Shown here: positions 41,399-51,181 of the stretch, piece after piece
How positions within the stretch are numbered: position 1 is the first letter of the stretch
How the letters are laid out: every line of letters starts with the position of its first letter
NCBI RefSeq assembly: GCF_000754805.1
Contig: NZ_KN150731.1
Coordinates: 603,351 to 667,350, forward strand
Length of the DNA stretch: 64,000 nucleotides
Reading direction: 5' to 3'
Source: Yersinia frederiksenii ATCC 33641
Lineage (GTDB): Bacteria; Pseudomonadota; Gammaproteobacteria; Enterobacterales; Enterobacteriaceae
Position numbers and translations under genes: made by a program
Notes under the pieces: generated by a model
Told to the model about the DNA's origin: nothing
The model's input: only the letters and a program-made list of their open reading frames with translations
Databases searched by the model: none

Positions 41399-42840
41399 AG
41401 ACTCCCATCTCTGGCCGGCTTACATTAATGTTTGCGGTGCTAATGATTGTTATCGTCACAGCATTAGGATTTTCACTGAAATCCTCTCTCTTTTCATCCC
41501 TTGAAAATCTCATGCACAACGAACTGACTTTCCGAAGTACTTTGTTAGGTCCTTATATCTCAGCACAGGGAACAACTGAAAACTGGCGGCATGTAGAGCT
41601 AAAACTGACAGCATTAACCGAAAATGAAGGGGGTAAAGTTACATATATAACACTGAGTAAAAGAGGCGATTTTAATCTTGGAGATCCTAAAGAGATTAGA
41701 CTTACCTTTGATAAACTGAATGATGGATTCTCTACCGCCCCAAATAGTGATTCTAATTACCCTTGGTATCTTCTCGTCGAAACAATAAAACCATTAGGTT
41801 CTCGCCCAGAGTTAAAATTCATTGTCGCATTAAATTCAAAGCCTTATTATTCCACACTGAGAGAGTTCACGCGGTCAATGACTATGATCTGCATAATAGG
41901 CTTGCTCATGGTGATTATATTAAGTAACTATATATCACGTTTTGGCTTGCGCCCAGCAAGAAAACTAAGTGAACAGGCAAATGCTCTTCCCCCTGGGCAA
42001 CTGAAGCACCGCCTTGATACCGAAACCCTTCCTAGCGAATTATATTCTCTGGCAGTTGCCTTTAACGGTGTCCTTGAGCGTCAAGAAACAGCATGGAAGC
42101 AACTCGAGAGTTTCAATGCAAACGTTGCACATGAGCTCAGAACACCGCTAACCAATCTGATTGGACAAACCCAGCTTTGGCTTTCGAAACAACGGGATGC
42201 TGAGGAATTAGAGGAACTTCTTCAATCGAATTTAGAAGAGTTTGACCGAATGACATCTATCGTCAACGACATGCTTTTTCTTTCCCATGCAGAATCTGGA
42301 CGTAGAGCGACGGATCTAAATGCGGTCTCCCTTCAGAAAGAAATTTTAAAGACTGGGGAATATGTTGAACCAACCTTTATGGAAAAGAATATATCTTTAA
42401 AAGTTGAAGGCAATGTCCTGGTATCAATAGACAAGAGGCTTTTCCATAGAGCTTTGGCTAATCTTTTGGAAAATGGAGCTCGCTATGCATTTCCTGATAG
42501 CACAGTAAGTGTAGTGTTATCGAAAAAAGACAACTATGTATATGTGGCCGTATCTAATGCGGGGGATCCTATCGATGAAGAACACCTCGGAAGACTTTTT
42601 GAAAGATTCTATCGTATCGATGCAGCACGTAATCTGAGTAATACTCATCATGGTTTGGGACTTGCTATTGTAAAAGCAGTTGCCTTAATGCATGGGGGAA
42701 AGATATTTGCCGACAGCAAGAATGGAATAAATACCTTCGGTTTCACGTTAAAACTAGGTTCTGCCGAAGAAGATGATACCAACTTTCAGAAGAGAAAATC
42801 TGTAAATACTAACGTGACTTTCCCTGCATCTGATTCATGA
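41395..42840 (+). CDS. Sensor histidine kinase, CusS-like
   Basis: A 481-residue membrane kinase. One transmembrane helix lies near residues 8-28, a periplasmic sensor domain of about 130 residues follows, then a second helix near 162-180, a HAMP linker and the kinase. His246 in NVAHELRTPLTNL is the phosphorylation site. The ATP domain has the N-box LLENGARYAF, then HGLGLAIVKAVALMHGG. It resembles copper/silver sensors of the CusS/IrlS type, but no obvious Cu-binding Met/His cluster stands out in the periplasmic part. Its signal may be oxidative or another envelope stress. Confidence 0.88.
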   Translation: MKTPISGRLTLMFAVLMIVIVTALGFSLKSSLFSSLENLMHNELTFRSTLLGPYISAQGTTENWRHVELKLTALTENEGGKVTYITLSKRGDFNLGDPKEIRLTFDKLNDGFSTAPNSDSNYPWYLLVETIKPLGSRPELKFIVALNSKPYYSTLREFTRSMTMICIIGLLMVIILSNYISRFGLRPARKLSEQANALPPGQLKHRLDTETLPSELYSLAVAFNGVLERQETAWKQLESFNANVAHELRTPLTNLIGQTQLWLSKQRDAEELEELLQSNLEEFDRMTSIVNDMLFLSHAESGRRATDLNAVSLQKEILKTGEYVEPTFMEKNISLKVEGNVLVSIDKRLFHRALANLLENGARYAFPDSTVSVVLSKKDNYVYVAVSNAGDPIDEEHLGRLFERFYRIDAARNLSNTHHGLGLAIVKAVALMHGGKIFADSKNGINTFGFTLKLGSAEEDDTNFQKRKSVNTNVTFPASDS

Positions 42841-42884
42841 CATATATATCAGTGCATTTGTAGAAAAATATCACGCTAAATTTA

Positions 42885-42913
42885 GCTGCCCGGAAAATTG
42901 TATTCCAGGCAGC
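42885..42913. terminator. Shared hairpin between kinase and carboxylesterase genes
   Basis: GCTGCCCGGA pairs with TCCAGGCAGC with one mismatch. It lies between the convergent stops and probably acts as a terminator for one or both. Confidence 0.5.
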
Positions 42914-42920
42914 CTTGCTA

Positions 42921-44621
42921 CTAATACTTCACATTATTATCCCAAAAATCGCACTGATACTCACTTCTCATCTGTGAAACAGTTTTGGTCGATTCGGGGA
43001 TATCTTGGACATAATAGGTGCCAGAATTATCAGAGTGGAATCTTGGCCAAGGGGTATCACCGGTACCATTGGGGTTTCCTGATTCCGCAAAACGTGTCCA
43101 GAAAGAAATCATCTGATCGGACAAAATCAACTCGCTCGAATCTAAATCACGAGGCATCCCAGATTTTTGATCCAAATTGACACCTAAAGGTCCGCCATGA
43201 AATTTATCAAAAATAAATTGAATATCTATGGTATGCGCAGCCAGTGGTTGAAATCCAGGCATTTTAGGGAAGTAATACGGAGCATTCTGGTAGGTAAAAT
43301 CATATGCATAAGTTGGAACTTGAGAAGCGACAAAACTTAACATGTGAAATTCCCGACATTTCACAATATCTGTGGTAACTCGTGTATATGCTATCATTGC
43401 ATTATTGTCATATTTGGATAGGGGATAATACTTCGCGACACCTTCTGGCATGGCATCTTTTTTACAACCAACGCAAAATGCTCCCGGCGTAATAGCCTGA
43501 TTATATTGTTGAGTCGTCATAGGTTGGCCAGAAAAATATTGCATGATTCCAGTCAAAAAAGTCATTTCGTCATGGGTTGAACCTCCCATAATCGACACTT
43601 TATTAAAATCCCCTTTTTTGAGAGCTTCCTCAGTTGGTATTGGGATAATTTTTCCGTCTATAAAGGGAAACATTTGAACGAAGGGTCCGCTTGCTGCTGG
43701 TGTTCCCTGTAATTGAAGAATTCTGGATGCTGAAAGTGAACGAAGGCATCTTGCAATCTCATCATCACTTCCCTGACAGCCGGCAGCCTCTGCAAATCCT
43801 ATGCCTTTTTTTGTCGTATCTTCAGCTGTCGGAAGTGAAATTGCTACCGCTGGAGAACTTTGAAAGATTGCGTGACGAAAAAGTCCGTGGCTTAACGGAG
43901 AGACTACATTTGCCCCGACATTATATGCCCCTGCAGATTGACCTCCTATTGTGACATTGTCCGGATCCCCTCCAAAAGCTTGAATGTTCCTTTTAACCCA
44001 TTGCAACGCTAATTGTTGGTCCAATATACCGTAGTTACCCCAAAGAAAATTTTTGGAATTTATAGCAGGATGAGAAAAAGTGCCAAACAAACCCAGTCGA
44101 TAATTAAGTGTGACAACAACAGTTTCAACACCTTTGGAGCCACCTCTCGCAAGTTTGCTGCCATCGTAATCACTTGAGCTGCCGTCTATATTAGCGCCGC
44201 CGTGAATCCAAACAATAACGGGTTTTTTCTCAGTGTTTTTGAGATTATCCGTTGTGAACACATTCAGATATAAACAGTCTTCATTAATGCTGGCAGGTCC
44301 TGCGAATGCACCAAACTCCGTCACTTGTGGGCAGTTAGATGCAAAATGACTCGCATCCAAAATACCATTCCAATGACGGACTGCCACTGGAGGTTTCCAG
44401 CGTAACGGTCCTACCGGAGGCAGAGCGTAAGGGATGCCTAGATAAGTATTTATGCCTGCATTATTTTGTCCCTTTATCTGGCCGTCACTGGTGCTAACCA
44501 CAGGATGATCAGCAGAAACGGCCTCAGAGGGCAGCATGACTGTGGTAAAAATGAAGCAGCCTACGATAGCTTGTAGATACTTATACCAAGTAATTATTTT
44601 TATCTTTTGCAGAATCATCAT
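42921..44621 (-). CDS. Secreted type B carboxylesterase
   Basis: An alpha/beta hydrolase of about 566 residues (up to 579 if the first in-frame ATG at 44660 is used). It has an N-terminal signal peptide with cleavage likely after VSA. Family marks are the start of the domain (GIPYALPPVGPLRWKPP), the oxyanion segment VIVWIHGGANIDGSSS, EDCLYLNVF, and the nucleophile Ser in GGQSAGAYNVG. The catalytic His is expected in a late segment but I could not fix it. I prefer the ATG at 44621, behind GGGGATT. It is divergent from the LysR gene. Confidence 0.83.
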   Translation of the reverse strand: MMILQKIKIITWYKYLQAIVGCFIFTTVMLPSEAVSADHPVVSTSDGQIKGQNNAGINTYLGIPYALPPVGPLRWKPPVAVRHWNGILDASHFASNCPQVTEFGAFAGPASINEDCLYLNVFTTDNLKNTEKKPVIVWIHGGANIDGSSSDYDGSKLARGGSKGVETVVVTLNYRLGLFGTFSHPAINSKNFLWGNYGILDQQLALQWVKRNIQAFGGDPDNVTIGGQSAGAYNVGANVVSPLSHGLFRHAIFQSSPAVAISLPTAEDTTKKGIGFAEAAGCQGSDDEIARCLRSLSASRILQLQGTPAASGPFVQMFPFIDGKIIPIPTEEALKKGDFNKVSIMGGSTHDEMTFLTGIMQYFSGQPMTTQQYNQAITPGAFCVGCKKDAMPEGVAKYYPLSKYDNNAMIAYTRVTTDIVKCREFHMLSFVASQVPTYAYDFTYQNAPYYFPKMPGFQPLAAHTIDIQFIFDKFHGGPLGVNLDQKSGMPRDLDSSELILSDQMISFWTRFAESGNPNGTGDTPWPRFHSDNSGTYYVQDIPESTKTVSQMRSEYQCDFWDNNVKY

Positions 44622-44660
44622 GTCAATCCCCATATTTATTTTGATTTCTAGTAAACGCAA

Positions 44661-45027
44661 AACAGAACAAACTTAAATTATTAAAAACAGATGGTTAGCC
44701 ATATCTAAGCTGTAGAAATCTCTCTAGCAGATCATTTCGGTACAAAATACAACCAGCCTGCTTTTGCATTATAAATTTACTTTTTGCAACAATAGCTTAA
44801 GTCTAAGTGAGCTGTTTGTAACATCTAATTATTGTTAATTAAATATGTAAAGTCGAATAGACTTATGAAAAACATTCACATATGGTAATAAAGTAAAGAG
44901 AAACAATTGGGTTACAACCCGTGTAAATGGTTCTGCAAAGAACGACCTGGTTAGGTAATCTTCCATTCATTAAATAAAACATTCAAATCTCATAAAACCG
45001 ACAATCAGATAATCGGGATATAACGCA
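44661..45027. promoter_or_regulatory. Divergent carboxylesterase/LysR promoter region
   Basis: About 370 bp of strongly AT-rich DNA. By analogy with other LysR pairs, it should hold the LysR binding site and both promoters. I could not pick one clear T-N11-A site among many weak candidates. Confidence 0.5.
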
Positions 45028-45951
45028 ATGGCACGTGATAATTATAGTTACATAACGGCATTTCTCGCCGTTGCTCGTGAAGGCAACTTCACCAGAGCAG
45101 CAGCTCAACTTGGGGTTTCCCAATCCGCTCTAAGCCACTCCATACGAACGCTTGAGGCAAAACTTGGAATCAGGCTTCTTACGCGTACTACTCGGAGTGT
45201 TTCTCTAACTGAAGTAGGGGAACATTTATTTAAAAACTTGGCGCCACGCTTTGAAGAAATCGAAATGGAATTGGCAGCCGCCACTGAATTTAGGGATAAG
45301 CCATCCGGCACCATTCGTATAACAGCAACAGACTATGCTATACGGACGGTGCTTTGGCCAAAGCTTCAGAAACTAGTACCCGAATACCCTGACCTAAAAT
45401 TAGAAATCATCATTGACTATAGCCTCGCTGACATTGTTGCGGAGAGGTATGATATAGGTATCAGAATGGGTGATCAGGTTGCTAACGGAATGGTTGCCGT
45501 GAGAATTTCTCCCGATATACGATTTGTCATCGTAGGCGCTTCTGAGTATTTCAAAAATCATTCTCGCCCCAAAACACCTCAGGAACTGACAACTCATAAC
45601 TGCATGAATTTACGCCTACCCACCCGAGGTGGTTTATATTTATGGGAGTTAGAAAAAGAGGGACAAAAACTTCAGGTTCGGGTTGAGGGGCAGCTGATTT
45701 TCAACAGTATTTATGAAATTCTCAATGCCACGTTGAGCGGTGCGGGAATAGCATTTATGCCAGAAAATCTCGCAGCCCCCCATGTGGCTTCCGGGCACCT
45801 TCAGTATGTACTTCAGGACTGGTATCCAACTTTCCCAGGAATTCATGCTTACTATCCCAGTATCCGTCAACCTTCTCGTGCGCTGGCATTGGTAATTGAG
45901 ACATTACGTCTTAGAAGCCAGAGTTTGGGCGAACAAAATCAAAATGACTAA
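45028..45951 (+). CDS. LysR-family transcriptional regulator
   Basis: A 307-residue regulator. The N-terminal winged helix-turn-helix has FLAVAREGNFTRAAAQLGVSQSALSHSIRTLEAKLGIRLLTRTTRSVSLT-type structure at residues 12-60, and a periplasmic-binding-like effector domain follows. It resembles the AaeR/PtrR subgroup that often controls an adjacent divergent gene, here the carboxylesterase. It could also control the exported redox genes. Complete, no frameshift. Confidence 0.9.
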   Translation: MARDNYSYITAFLAVAREGNFTRAAAQLGVSQSALSHSIRTLEAKLGIRLLTRTTRSVSLTEVGEHLFKNLAPRFEEIEMELAAATEFRDKPSGTIRITATDYAIRTVLWPKLQKLVPEYPDLKLEIIIDYSLADIVAERYDIGIRMGDQVANGMVAVRISPDIRFVIVGASEYFKNHSRPKTPQELTTHNCMNLRLPTRGGLYLWELEKEGQKLQVRVEGQLIFNSIYEILNATLSGAGIAFMPENLAAPHVASGHLQYVLQDWYPTFPGIHAYYPSIRQPSRALALVIETLRLRSQSLGEQNQND

Positions 45952-46133
45952 ACCAGAAATTCATAGTTAACCGTGCTTTTCCTCACCGAGATTATTGGAA
46001 GTATCAGGAGTGTTGAACTCCTCATCTCATGGGCCTTTTAGCCTGCAATGGAACATCGATAATATTTTTTACTTCCTGCCATCTGCACATCATCTCTTGA
46101 TCAATTTTTTGCATAATTTATAACCATGCAGAG

Positions 46134-46206
46134 TCAGGTGGCTTAATTAAAAGCCAACCTGACAAAATGGTTATTTACCCGTCATGTTCAGGTCAGGTTC
46201 ACCTGA
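46134..46206 (+). promoter_or_regulatory. Cluster of TCAGGT half-sites upstream of the DUF1471/RND genes
   Basis: The hexamer TCAGGT occurs at 46134, 46188 and 46193, and its complement ACCTGA at 46157 and 46201. The last pair forms TCAGGT-TC-ACCTGA, a perfect 14-bp inverted repeat. Five copies in 73 bp is far above chance and suggests a regulator binding array. Confidence 0.5.
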
Positions 46207-46250
46207 TATAGTTTAAATATCAATTATCAATAACTGCAAAAGGTTAATGT

Positions 46251-46505
46251 ATGAAAAATATCAGTATCTTGGTGCTTTTTATGGGTACGTTTTTTATGTC
46301 CAAGACCGCCGTTTCTGCAACAGAAGTTCAGTCATCTGATGCACATACAGAAATAGGAGTAGTTAGTGTTCAGGGGAAAATGACTTTATCAGAGGTTAGT
46401 GAAAGTTTGGCAAAAAAAGCTGATGATGAAGGCGCTTCGTATTACAAAATAATCGCAGCGGGTGGCAATAACAAACTGTTTGGTGTTGCACAGATATACC
46501 GATAA
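46251..46505 (+). CDS. YhcN/BhsA-type DUF1471 periplasmic protein
   Basis: An 84-residue protein with a signal peptide (cleavage likely after VSA, residue 23) and one DUF1471 domain. The family core is visible as GVVSVQGKMTLSEVSESLAKKADDEGASYYKII and ends GNNKLFGVAQIYR. Such proteins are induced by copper, acid, peroxide or biocides in E. coli and Salmonella. ATG at 46251 follows AAAAGG. Its position between a two-component module and an RND pump fits envelope stress response. Confidence 0.87.
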   Translation: MKNISILVLFMGTFFMSKTAVSATEVQSSDAHTEIGVVSVQGKMTLSEVSESLAKKADDEGASYYKIIAAGGNNKLFGVAQIYR

Positions 46506-46620
46506 TTATTTTCTAAATGCTGTAAGAGACTTATGTGTTTATGCTCGTGTCACCATTTTTGATAAGTTATAAACTCTCTGTGTGTTATTTGCCTCTTCTA
46601 TTATTTTAAGGGTTCCCATT

Positions 46621-49600
46621 GTGCTGATGCATGCGGTGGTCGTTGCCTTGCGGCGACCTTATACTTTTGTTGTTCTCGCGTTGCTGATTCTCATTGGCGG
46701 CATCCTGTCATCACTACGGACTCCAACCGATATATTCCCTGAAATTCGCATTCCTGTCATTGCAGTCGTTTGGCAGTACAACGGTTTGCCACCGGATGAG
46801 ATGTCTAATCGTATTTCTACGTTATTTCAACGAGTTCTTACGACTTCCGTTAATGGAGTTGAACACATTGAAGCAAACTCCTACCAGGGGCTGAGCGTTA
46901 TAAAAGTGTTCTTTCAGCCGGGTGTCGATATAGCTGTTGCCAATGCACAAATAACCGCATCTGCACAGGTGGTAACCCGCCAAATGCCAACAGGTATAAC
47001 TCCTCCAATTGTCATTAACTACAACGCCGCGACAGTACCCATTTTACAACTCGCTCTTTCAGGGCAAGGTCTGTCGGAGCAAAATCTTTATGATCTCGGG
47101 TTAAACACTATACGTACACCGCTCATTACAGTGCCGGGTGCAGCTATCCCTTATCCGTATGGCGGAACACAGCGACAGATTCAAATTGACGTCAAACCTG
47201 AAGCTCTTCAGGCCAGAGGACTTTCAGCGCTGGATATTTCTGCAGCTCTTGCTGCAAACAATGTGTTGACGCCAATTGGTACCCAGAAGATAGGTGAGCT
47301 TGAGTATACGCTGAAGCTTAACAGTGCACCGTCTGCGATTGAGGACATTGGCAGAATACCCGTCAAGGTCGTTAATGGCAGCACCATCTATATGCGTGAT
47401 GTTGCTGATGTCCGTGATGGAAGTGCTCCGCAAACCAATATTGTACATGTCGATGGTGGGCGCTCTGTTTTAATGTCCGTGTTAAAGAACGGCTCCACTT
47501 CAACTCTGGCCATTGTCGATGGCATCCGCGACAGACTCGATTCAATCAGAAGCAGTTTGCCAGAAGCACTACGCATTGTGCCCATTAACGATCAATCAGT
47601 CTTTGTGCGGGCTTCGATCAAGGGCGTCGTCATGGAAGGTGCAATTGCAGCAGCACTAACCAGTGTGATGATTTTACTTTTCCTTGGTAGTTGGCGTTCT
47701 ACCGTAATAATTGCTGTCTCAATACCATTGTCAATTTTGGGTTCAATAATCGCTCTTTCTGTTTTCGGTGAAACATTGAACCTGATGACTCTTGGAGGAT
47801 TAGCTCTCGCTATCGGTATTTTGGTAGATGATGCGACAGTAACGATTGAAAACGTAAACTGGCACCTCGAACAAGGAAAAGAAGTTGAAACAGCAATACT
47901 CGACGGGGCACGACAGATTGTCACACCAGCCTTTGTATCGCTGCTTTGTATCTGTATTGCCTTCGTTCCCATGTTTTTCTTAGATGGTGTTTCTCGGTTC
48001 CTGTTTGTCCCTATGGCGATGTCTGTTATTTTCGCCATGGTGTGTTCATTTATTTTATCGCGCACACTGGTCCCAACGATGGCGAAATACCTGTTAAAGC
48101 CACATGTCTTTTCAGAGGATGGTGATAAACAGCACATTCACTCACGGAACCCTTTAGTTCGTTTCCAACAGCAGTTTGAAGTTCGGTTCGAAGGTATCCG
48201 AACGGGTTATCGTGGGGTATTACAGCGAGCGTTGGAAAACCGTAAAACATTTCTGATTGGATTCATGGCCGTGGTGATTTTATCTTTTGGCCTCGTTCCA
48301 TTTTTGGGGAGTAATTTCTTTCCTTCGGTCGACTCAGGCCAGGTTTTAATGCACGTCCGTGTTCCGGAAGGTACTCGTGTAGAGGAAACCGCAGTTCGTT
48401 TTTCCCACATTGAAGCCGCTGTAAGACAAGTGATCCCTGCCGACGAGATTGTCACTATGGTTGATAATATCGGTTTGCCCCCGAGTAGCATTAACCTTGT
48501 CTATAACAATACCGGTGTTTCGGGTTCTCATGATGGTGATTTCCAGATAGCGCTACGTGAAGGCCATCGTCCGACAGCTGACTATATAAAGCGTCTTCGT
48601 GAAACATTGCCACAACAATTCCCAGATACAACTTTTTCATTTCCTCCGGCTGATATTGTCAGCCAGATATTAAATTTCGGTGCTCCGGCCCCGATCAACG
48701 TACAAATTAGAGGACGTAATCTGGATGCAAACTTTATCTATGCGAATCAGCTTCTGAAACGCATCAGGGCAATTCCCGGTATTGCTGACGCACGAATTCA
48801 ACAATCGAATAAAGCCCCTGTATTTGATGTAAACCTTGATAGCACACAAGCTCAGCAACTTGGGCTTACAACCCGAGATGTGACGAATAGTTTAGTCGTT
48901 AACCTTGCTGGTAGCAGTCAGGTTGCACCTACATACTGGCTAAACCCAGCTAATGGGGTGACTTATCCGATTGTGATGCAAACTCCCCAACGCCAGTTGG
49001 ATTCATTAATAGGACTTGCAAATCTACCTATAGGCAACGGGATTAACCAAGGAAATATGACATTAGGAGGTGTCGCTGGATTTGTGCGTAATTCTGGCAG
49101 CGCATTACTAAGCCAATATAACATTCAGCCTGTCGTCCAAATCTATGCAGCCACCCAGGACAGGGATCTGCGATCAGTAGCAAATGATATCAGCCAGATT
49201 ATTGCTGAAACAGCTACCAACGTCCCCCAGGGCTCTGTTGTGGAATTAGTTGGTCAAATACAAACAATGAACTCTGCCTTCGCCGGACTGCTATTCGGAT
49301 TAATGGGCGCCATTGTATTAATCTATCTTCTGATTGTAGTGAATTTTCAATCATGGCTGGATCCAGCCGTTATCGTGTCAGCATTGTCGGCAGCCCTGGC
49401 AGGCATTGTATGGATGCTGTTTGCAACAGATACAACACTTTCCGTTCCTGCCCTTACAGGTGCCATCATGTGTATGGGTGTCGCCACAGCCAACAGCGTG
49501 CTCATCATCAGCTTTGCCCGCGAGAAGTTAACTGAGTTAGGTGATGCTACAGCGGCAGCGTTGGAAGCGGGTACAGTCCGTTTTCGCCCGGTACTCATGA

Positions 49601-49815
49601 CCGCACTTGCAATGATTATAGGCATGTTGCCGATGGCGATCGGCCTTGGTGAAGGTGGCGAACAGAATGCCCCATTGGGCCGTGCCGTCATTGGTGGATT
49701 GTTATTCGCGACAATCGCAACTTTGATATTTGTCCCTGTTTTATTCAGCCTCGTGCATGGGCGCGATCCTCACCGTTCTAAACAGTTACAGCAACCCGCT
49801 ATTGGAGCTTCTTGA
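46621..49815 (+). CDS. RND multidrug efflux permease (AcrB family)
   Basis: A 1064-residue inner-membrane proton antiporter. It has the RND layout: a first helix (YTFVVLALLILIGGIL), a large periplasmic porter loop, helices 2-7, a second loop and helices 8-12. The proton-relay aspartates are Asp403-Asp404 in GILVDDATVTIENV. I choose GTG at 46621 behind AAGGG with 8-bp spacing; an upstream in-frame start lacks a site. The adaptor gene follows one base after the stop, the reverse of the usual adaptor-first order. No outer-membrane factor is present, so TolC is presumably used. Confidence 0.92.
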   Translation: MLMHAVVVALRRPYTFVVLALLILIGGILSSLRTPTDIFPEIRIPVIAVVWQYNGLPPDEMSNRISTLFQRVLTTSVNGVEHIEANSYQGLSVIKVFFQPGVDIAVANAQITASAQVVTRQMPTGITPPIVINYNAATVPILQLALSGQGLSEQNLYDLGLNTIRTPLITVPGAAIPYPYGGTQRQIQIDVKPEALQARGLSALDISAALAANNVLTPIGTQKIGELEYTLKLNSAPSAIEDIGRIPVKVVNGSTIYMRDVADVRDGSAPQTNIVHVDGGRSVLMSVLKNGSTSTLAIVDGIRDRLDSIRSSLPEALRIVPINDQSVFVRASIKGVVMEGAIAAALTSVMILLFLGSWRSTVIIAVSIPLSILGSIIALSVFGETLNLMTLGGLALAIGILVDDATVTIENVNWHLEQGKEVETAILDGARQIVTPAFVSLLCICIAFVPMFFLDGVSRFLFVPMAMSVIFAMVCSFILSRTLVPTMAKYLLKPHVFSEDGDKQHIHSRNPLVRFQQQFEVRFEGIRTGYRGVLQRALENRKTFLIGFMAVVILSFGLVPFLGSNFFPSVDSGQVLMHVRVPEGTRVEETAVRFSHIEAAVRQVIPADEIVTMVDNIGLPPSSINLVYNNTGVSGSHDGDFQIALREGHRPTADYIKRLRETLPQQFPDTTFSFPPADIVSQILNFGAPAPINVQIRGRNLDANFIYANQLLKRIRAIPGIADARIQQSNKAPVFDVNLDSTQAQQLGLTTRDVTNSLVVNLAGSSQVAPTYWLNPANGVTYPIVMQTPQRQLDSLIGLANLPIGNGINQGNMTLGGVAGFVRNSGSALLSQYNIQPVVQIYAATQDRDLRSVANDISQIIAETATNVPQGSVVELVGQIQTMNSAFAGLLFGLMGAIVLIYLLIVVNFQSWLDPAVIVSALSAALAGIVWMLFATDTTLSVPALTGAIMCMGVATANSVLIISFAREKLTELGDATAAALEAGTVRFRPVLMTALAMIIGMLPMAIGLGEGGEQNAPLGRAVIGGLLFATIATLIFVPVLFSLVHGRDPHRSKQLQQPAIGAS

Positions 49816-49816
49816 T

Positions 49817-50968
49817 ATGCGTAACTTCCCCACCCGTTTGCGACGTTTCTTGCCAACGATATTTCTGGCAGGTATTGCTATCATTATAGTAGCAACAGGC
49901 CTAAGTACTCGTTGGTTTAGATCGGAAGAATTACAGGAAAATGCTGATGTTCAAGCAGTTAGAACTGTTGCGACAATCAACCCTGTGCCCGTGGAAAACT
50001 CAGCATTGGAACTTCCTGGCCGTATAGAAGCATGGTCTCGTGCCCCAATATATGCTCGGGTCAGTGGTTATCTGAAAAGCTGGTCAGTTGACATTGGACA
50101 GCCTGTAAAGGCCGGTCAATTATTGGCCGAGATTGACATCCCTGATGTTGATCAACAGCTTTCGCAAGCTAAAGCTGAACTTACCCAGGCGCAAAGTAAT
50201 GCCGCTTTAGCAGCAGCCACAGCGAAACGTTGGCAATCATTACTCGCAAGTAATTCAGTTTCTCGTCAGGAAACTGAAGAGCGAACTGCCGATCTTAAAG
50301 CCCAGGAAGCAGAAGTAAACGCTTTAGAGGCCAATGTTGAACGTGTTCAGGCAATGCAGCGGTATTCCCACCTGATAGCTCCCTTCGATGGTGTCGTTAC
50401 CGCCAGAAATACTGACGTGGGTTCCTTGATCAATATTGGTATGAGTACAGGAAGCGAGCTTTTCGTCGTTTCCGATGTACGCCGCTTACGGGTCTATGTC
50501 AGTGTGCCACAACGACAGGTGTCATCTATTAGACTAGGAACATTAGCCCAAATTACAGTGCCGGAACACCCTGACAAACATTTTAAGGCCTCAGTAGAGT
50601 CAATATCAAAAGCTATTGATACAAACTCAGGTTCAATGTTAGTTCAATTAGCTGTGGATAATACAACGGGGGAATTATTACCCGGTGCTTACGCAAACGT
50701 TCGTTTTGAAATATCTTCTGATAAGAAATATTTGGGGCTGCCTCCCAGTGCATTAATCATCGGAAAGAATGGAGTACAAATTGCTCTTCTTGATAAGCAA
50801 CATCGTGTTCAGCTCAGGAAAGTCGTCATTGTAAAGGATCTGGGAAGCATTGTTGAGCTAGCCGATGGTGTCACCACCAGCGATCAAATAATAAATAGTC
50901 CACCCGATGGCGTCACTAACGGAGACCTTGTACGTGTTGCACTTACTCAGCAGAAAAGCACAAAGTGA
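49817..50968 (+). CDS. RND periplasmic adaptor (membrane fusion protein)
   Basis: A 383-residue adaptor with an N-terminal membrane anchor (residues about 11-30) and no lipobox. The lipoyl-like half-motifs are YARVSGYLKSWSVDIGQPVKAG and PFDGVVTARNTDVGSLINIG. An alpha-hairpin coiled coil lies between them (SQAKAELTQAQSNAALAAAT to EANVERVQAM), and a beta-barrel domain follows. ATG at 49817, one base after the permease stop, has GGAG upstream. It should link the permease to TolC. Confidence 0.9.
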   Translation: MRNFPTRLRRFLPTIFLAGIAIIIVATGLSTRWFRSEELQENADVQAVRTVATINPVPVENSALELPGRIEAWSRAPIYARVSGYLKSWSVDIGQPVKAGQLLAEIDIPDVDQQLSQAKAELTQAQSNAALAAATAKRWQSLLASNSVSRQETEERTADLKAQEAEVNALEANVERVQAMQRYSHLIAPFDGVVTARNTDVGSLINIGMSTGSELFVVSDVRRLRVYVSVPQRQVSSIRLGTLAQITVPEHPDKHFKASVESISKAIDTNSGSMLVQLAVDNTTGELLPGAYANVRFEISSDKKYLGLPPSALIIGKNGVQIALLDKQHRVQLRKVVIVKDLGSIVELADGVTTSDQIINSPPDGVTNGDLVRVALTQQKSTK

Positions 50969-51181
50969 TACTCGATACTATTCTAACTGAAGAAAATGAA
51001 TTAATAGATACCATGTCGTCAAGCTTATGACTACCGCGAACATATTCCCGCAAGCTTAAGTTGGTGAAAAGTACTCACAAGAAACATCGACAAAAAATAG
51101 GTTTTTCCGTGAGCCTTCTAAATCTGAGGCTCACTACCTTTAATTATCGACATTAATGCCTTTCGCCAAAAGGAGTTGTAA

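Noticed and set aside
49730..49816. Earlier in-frame start for the RND adaptor inside the permease gene
   Set aside because: The extension overlaps the permease end, lacks a ribosome site, and would place 29 residues before the natural membrane anchor.
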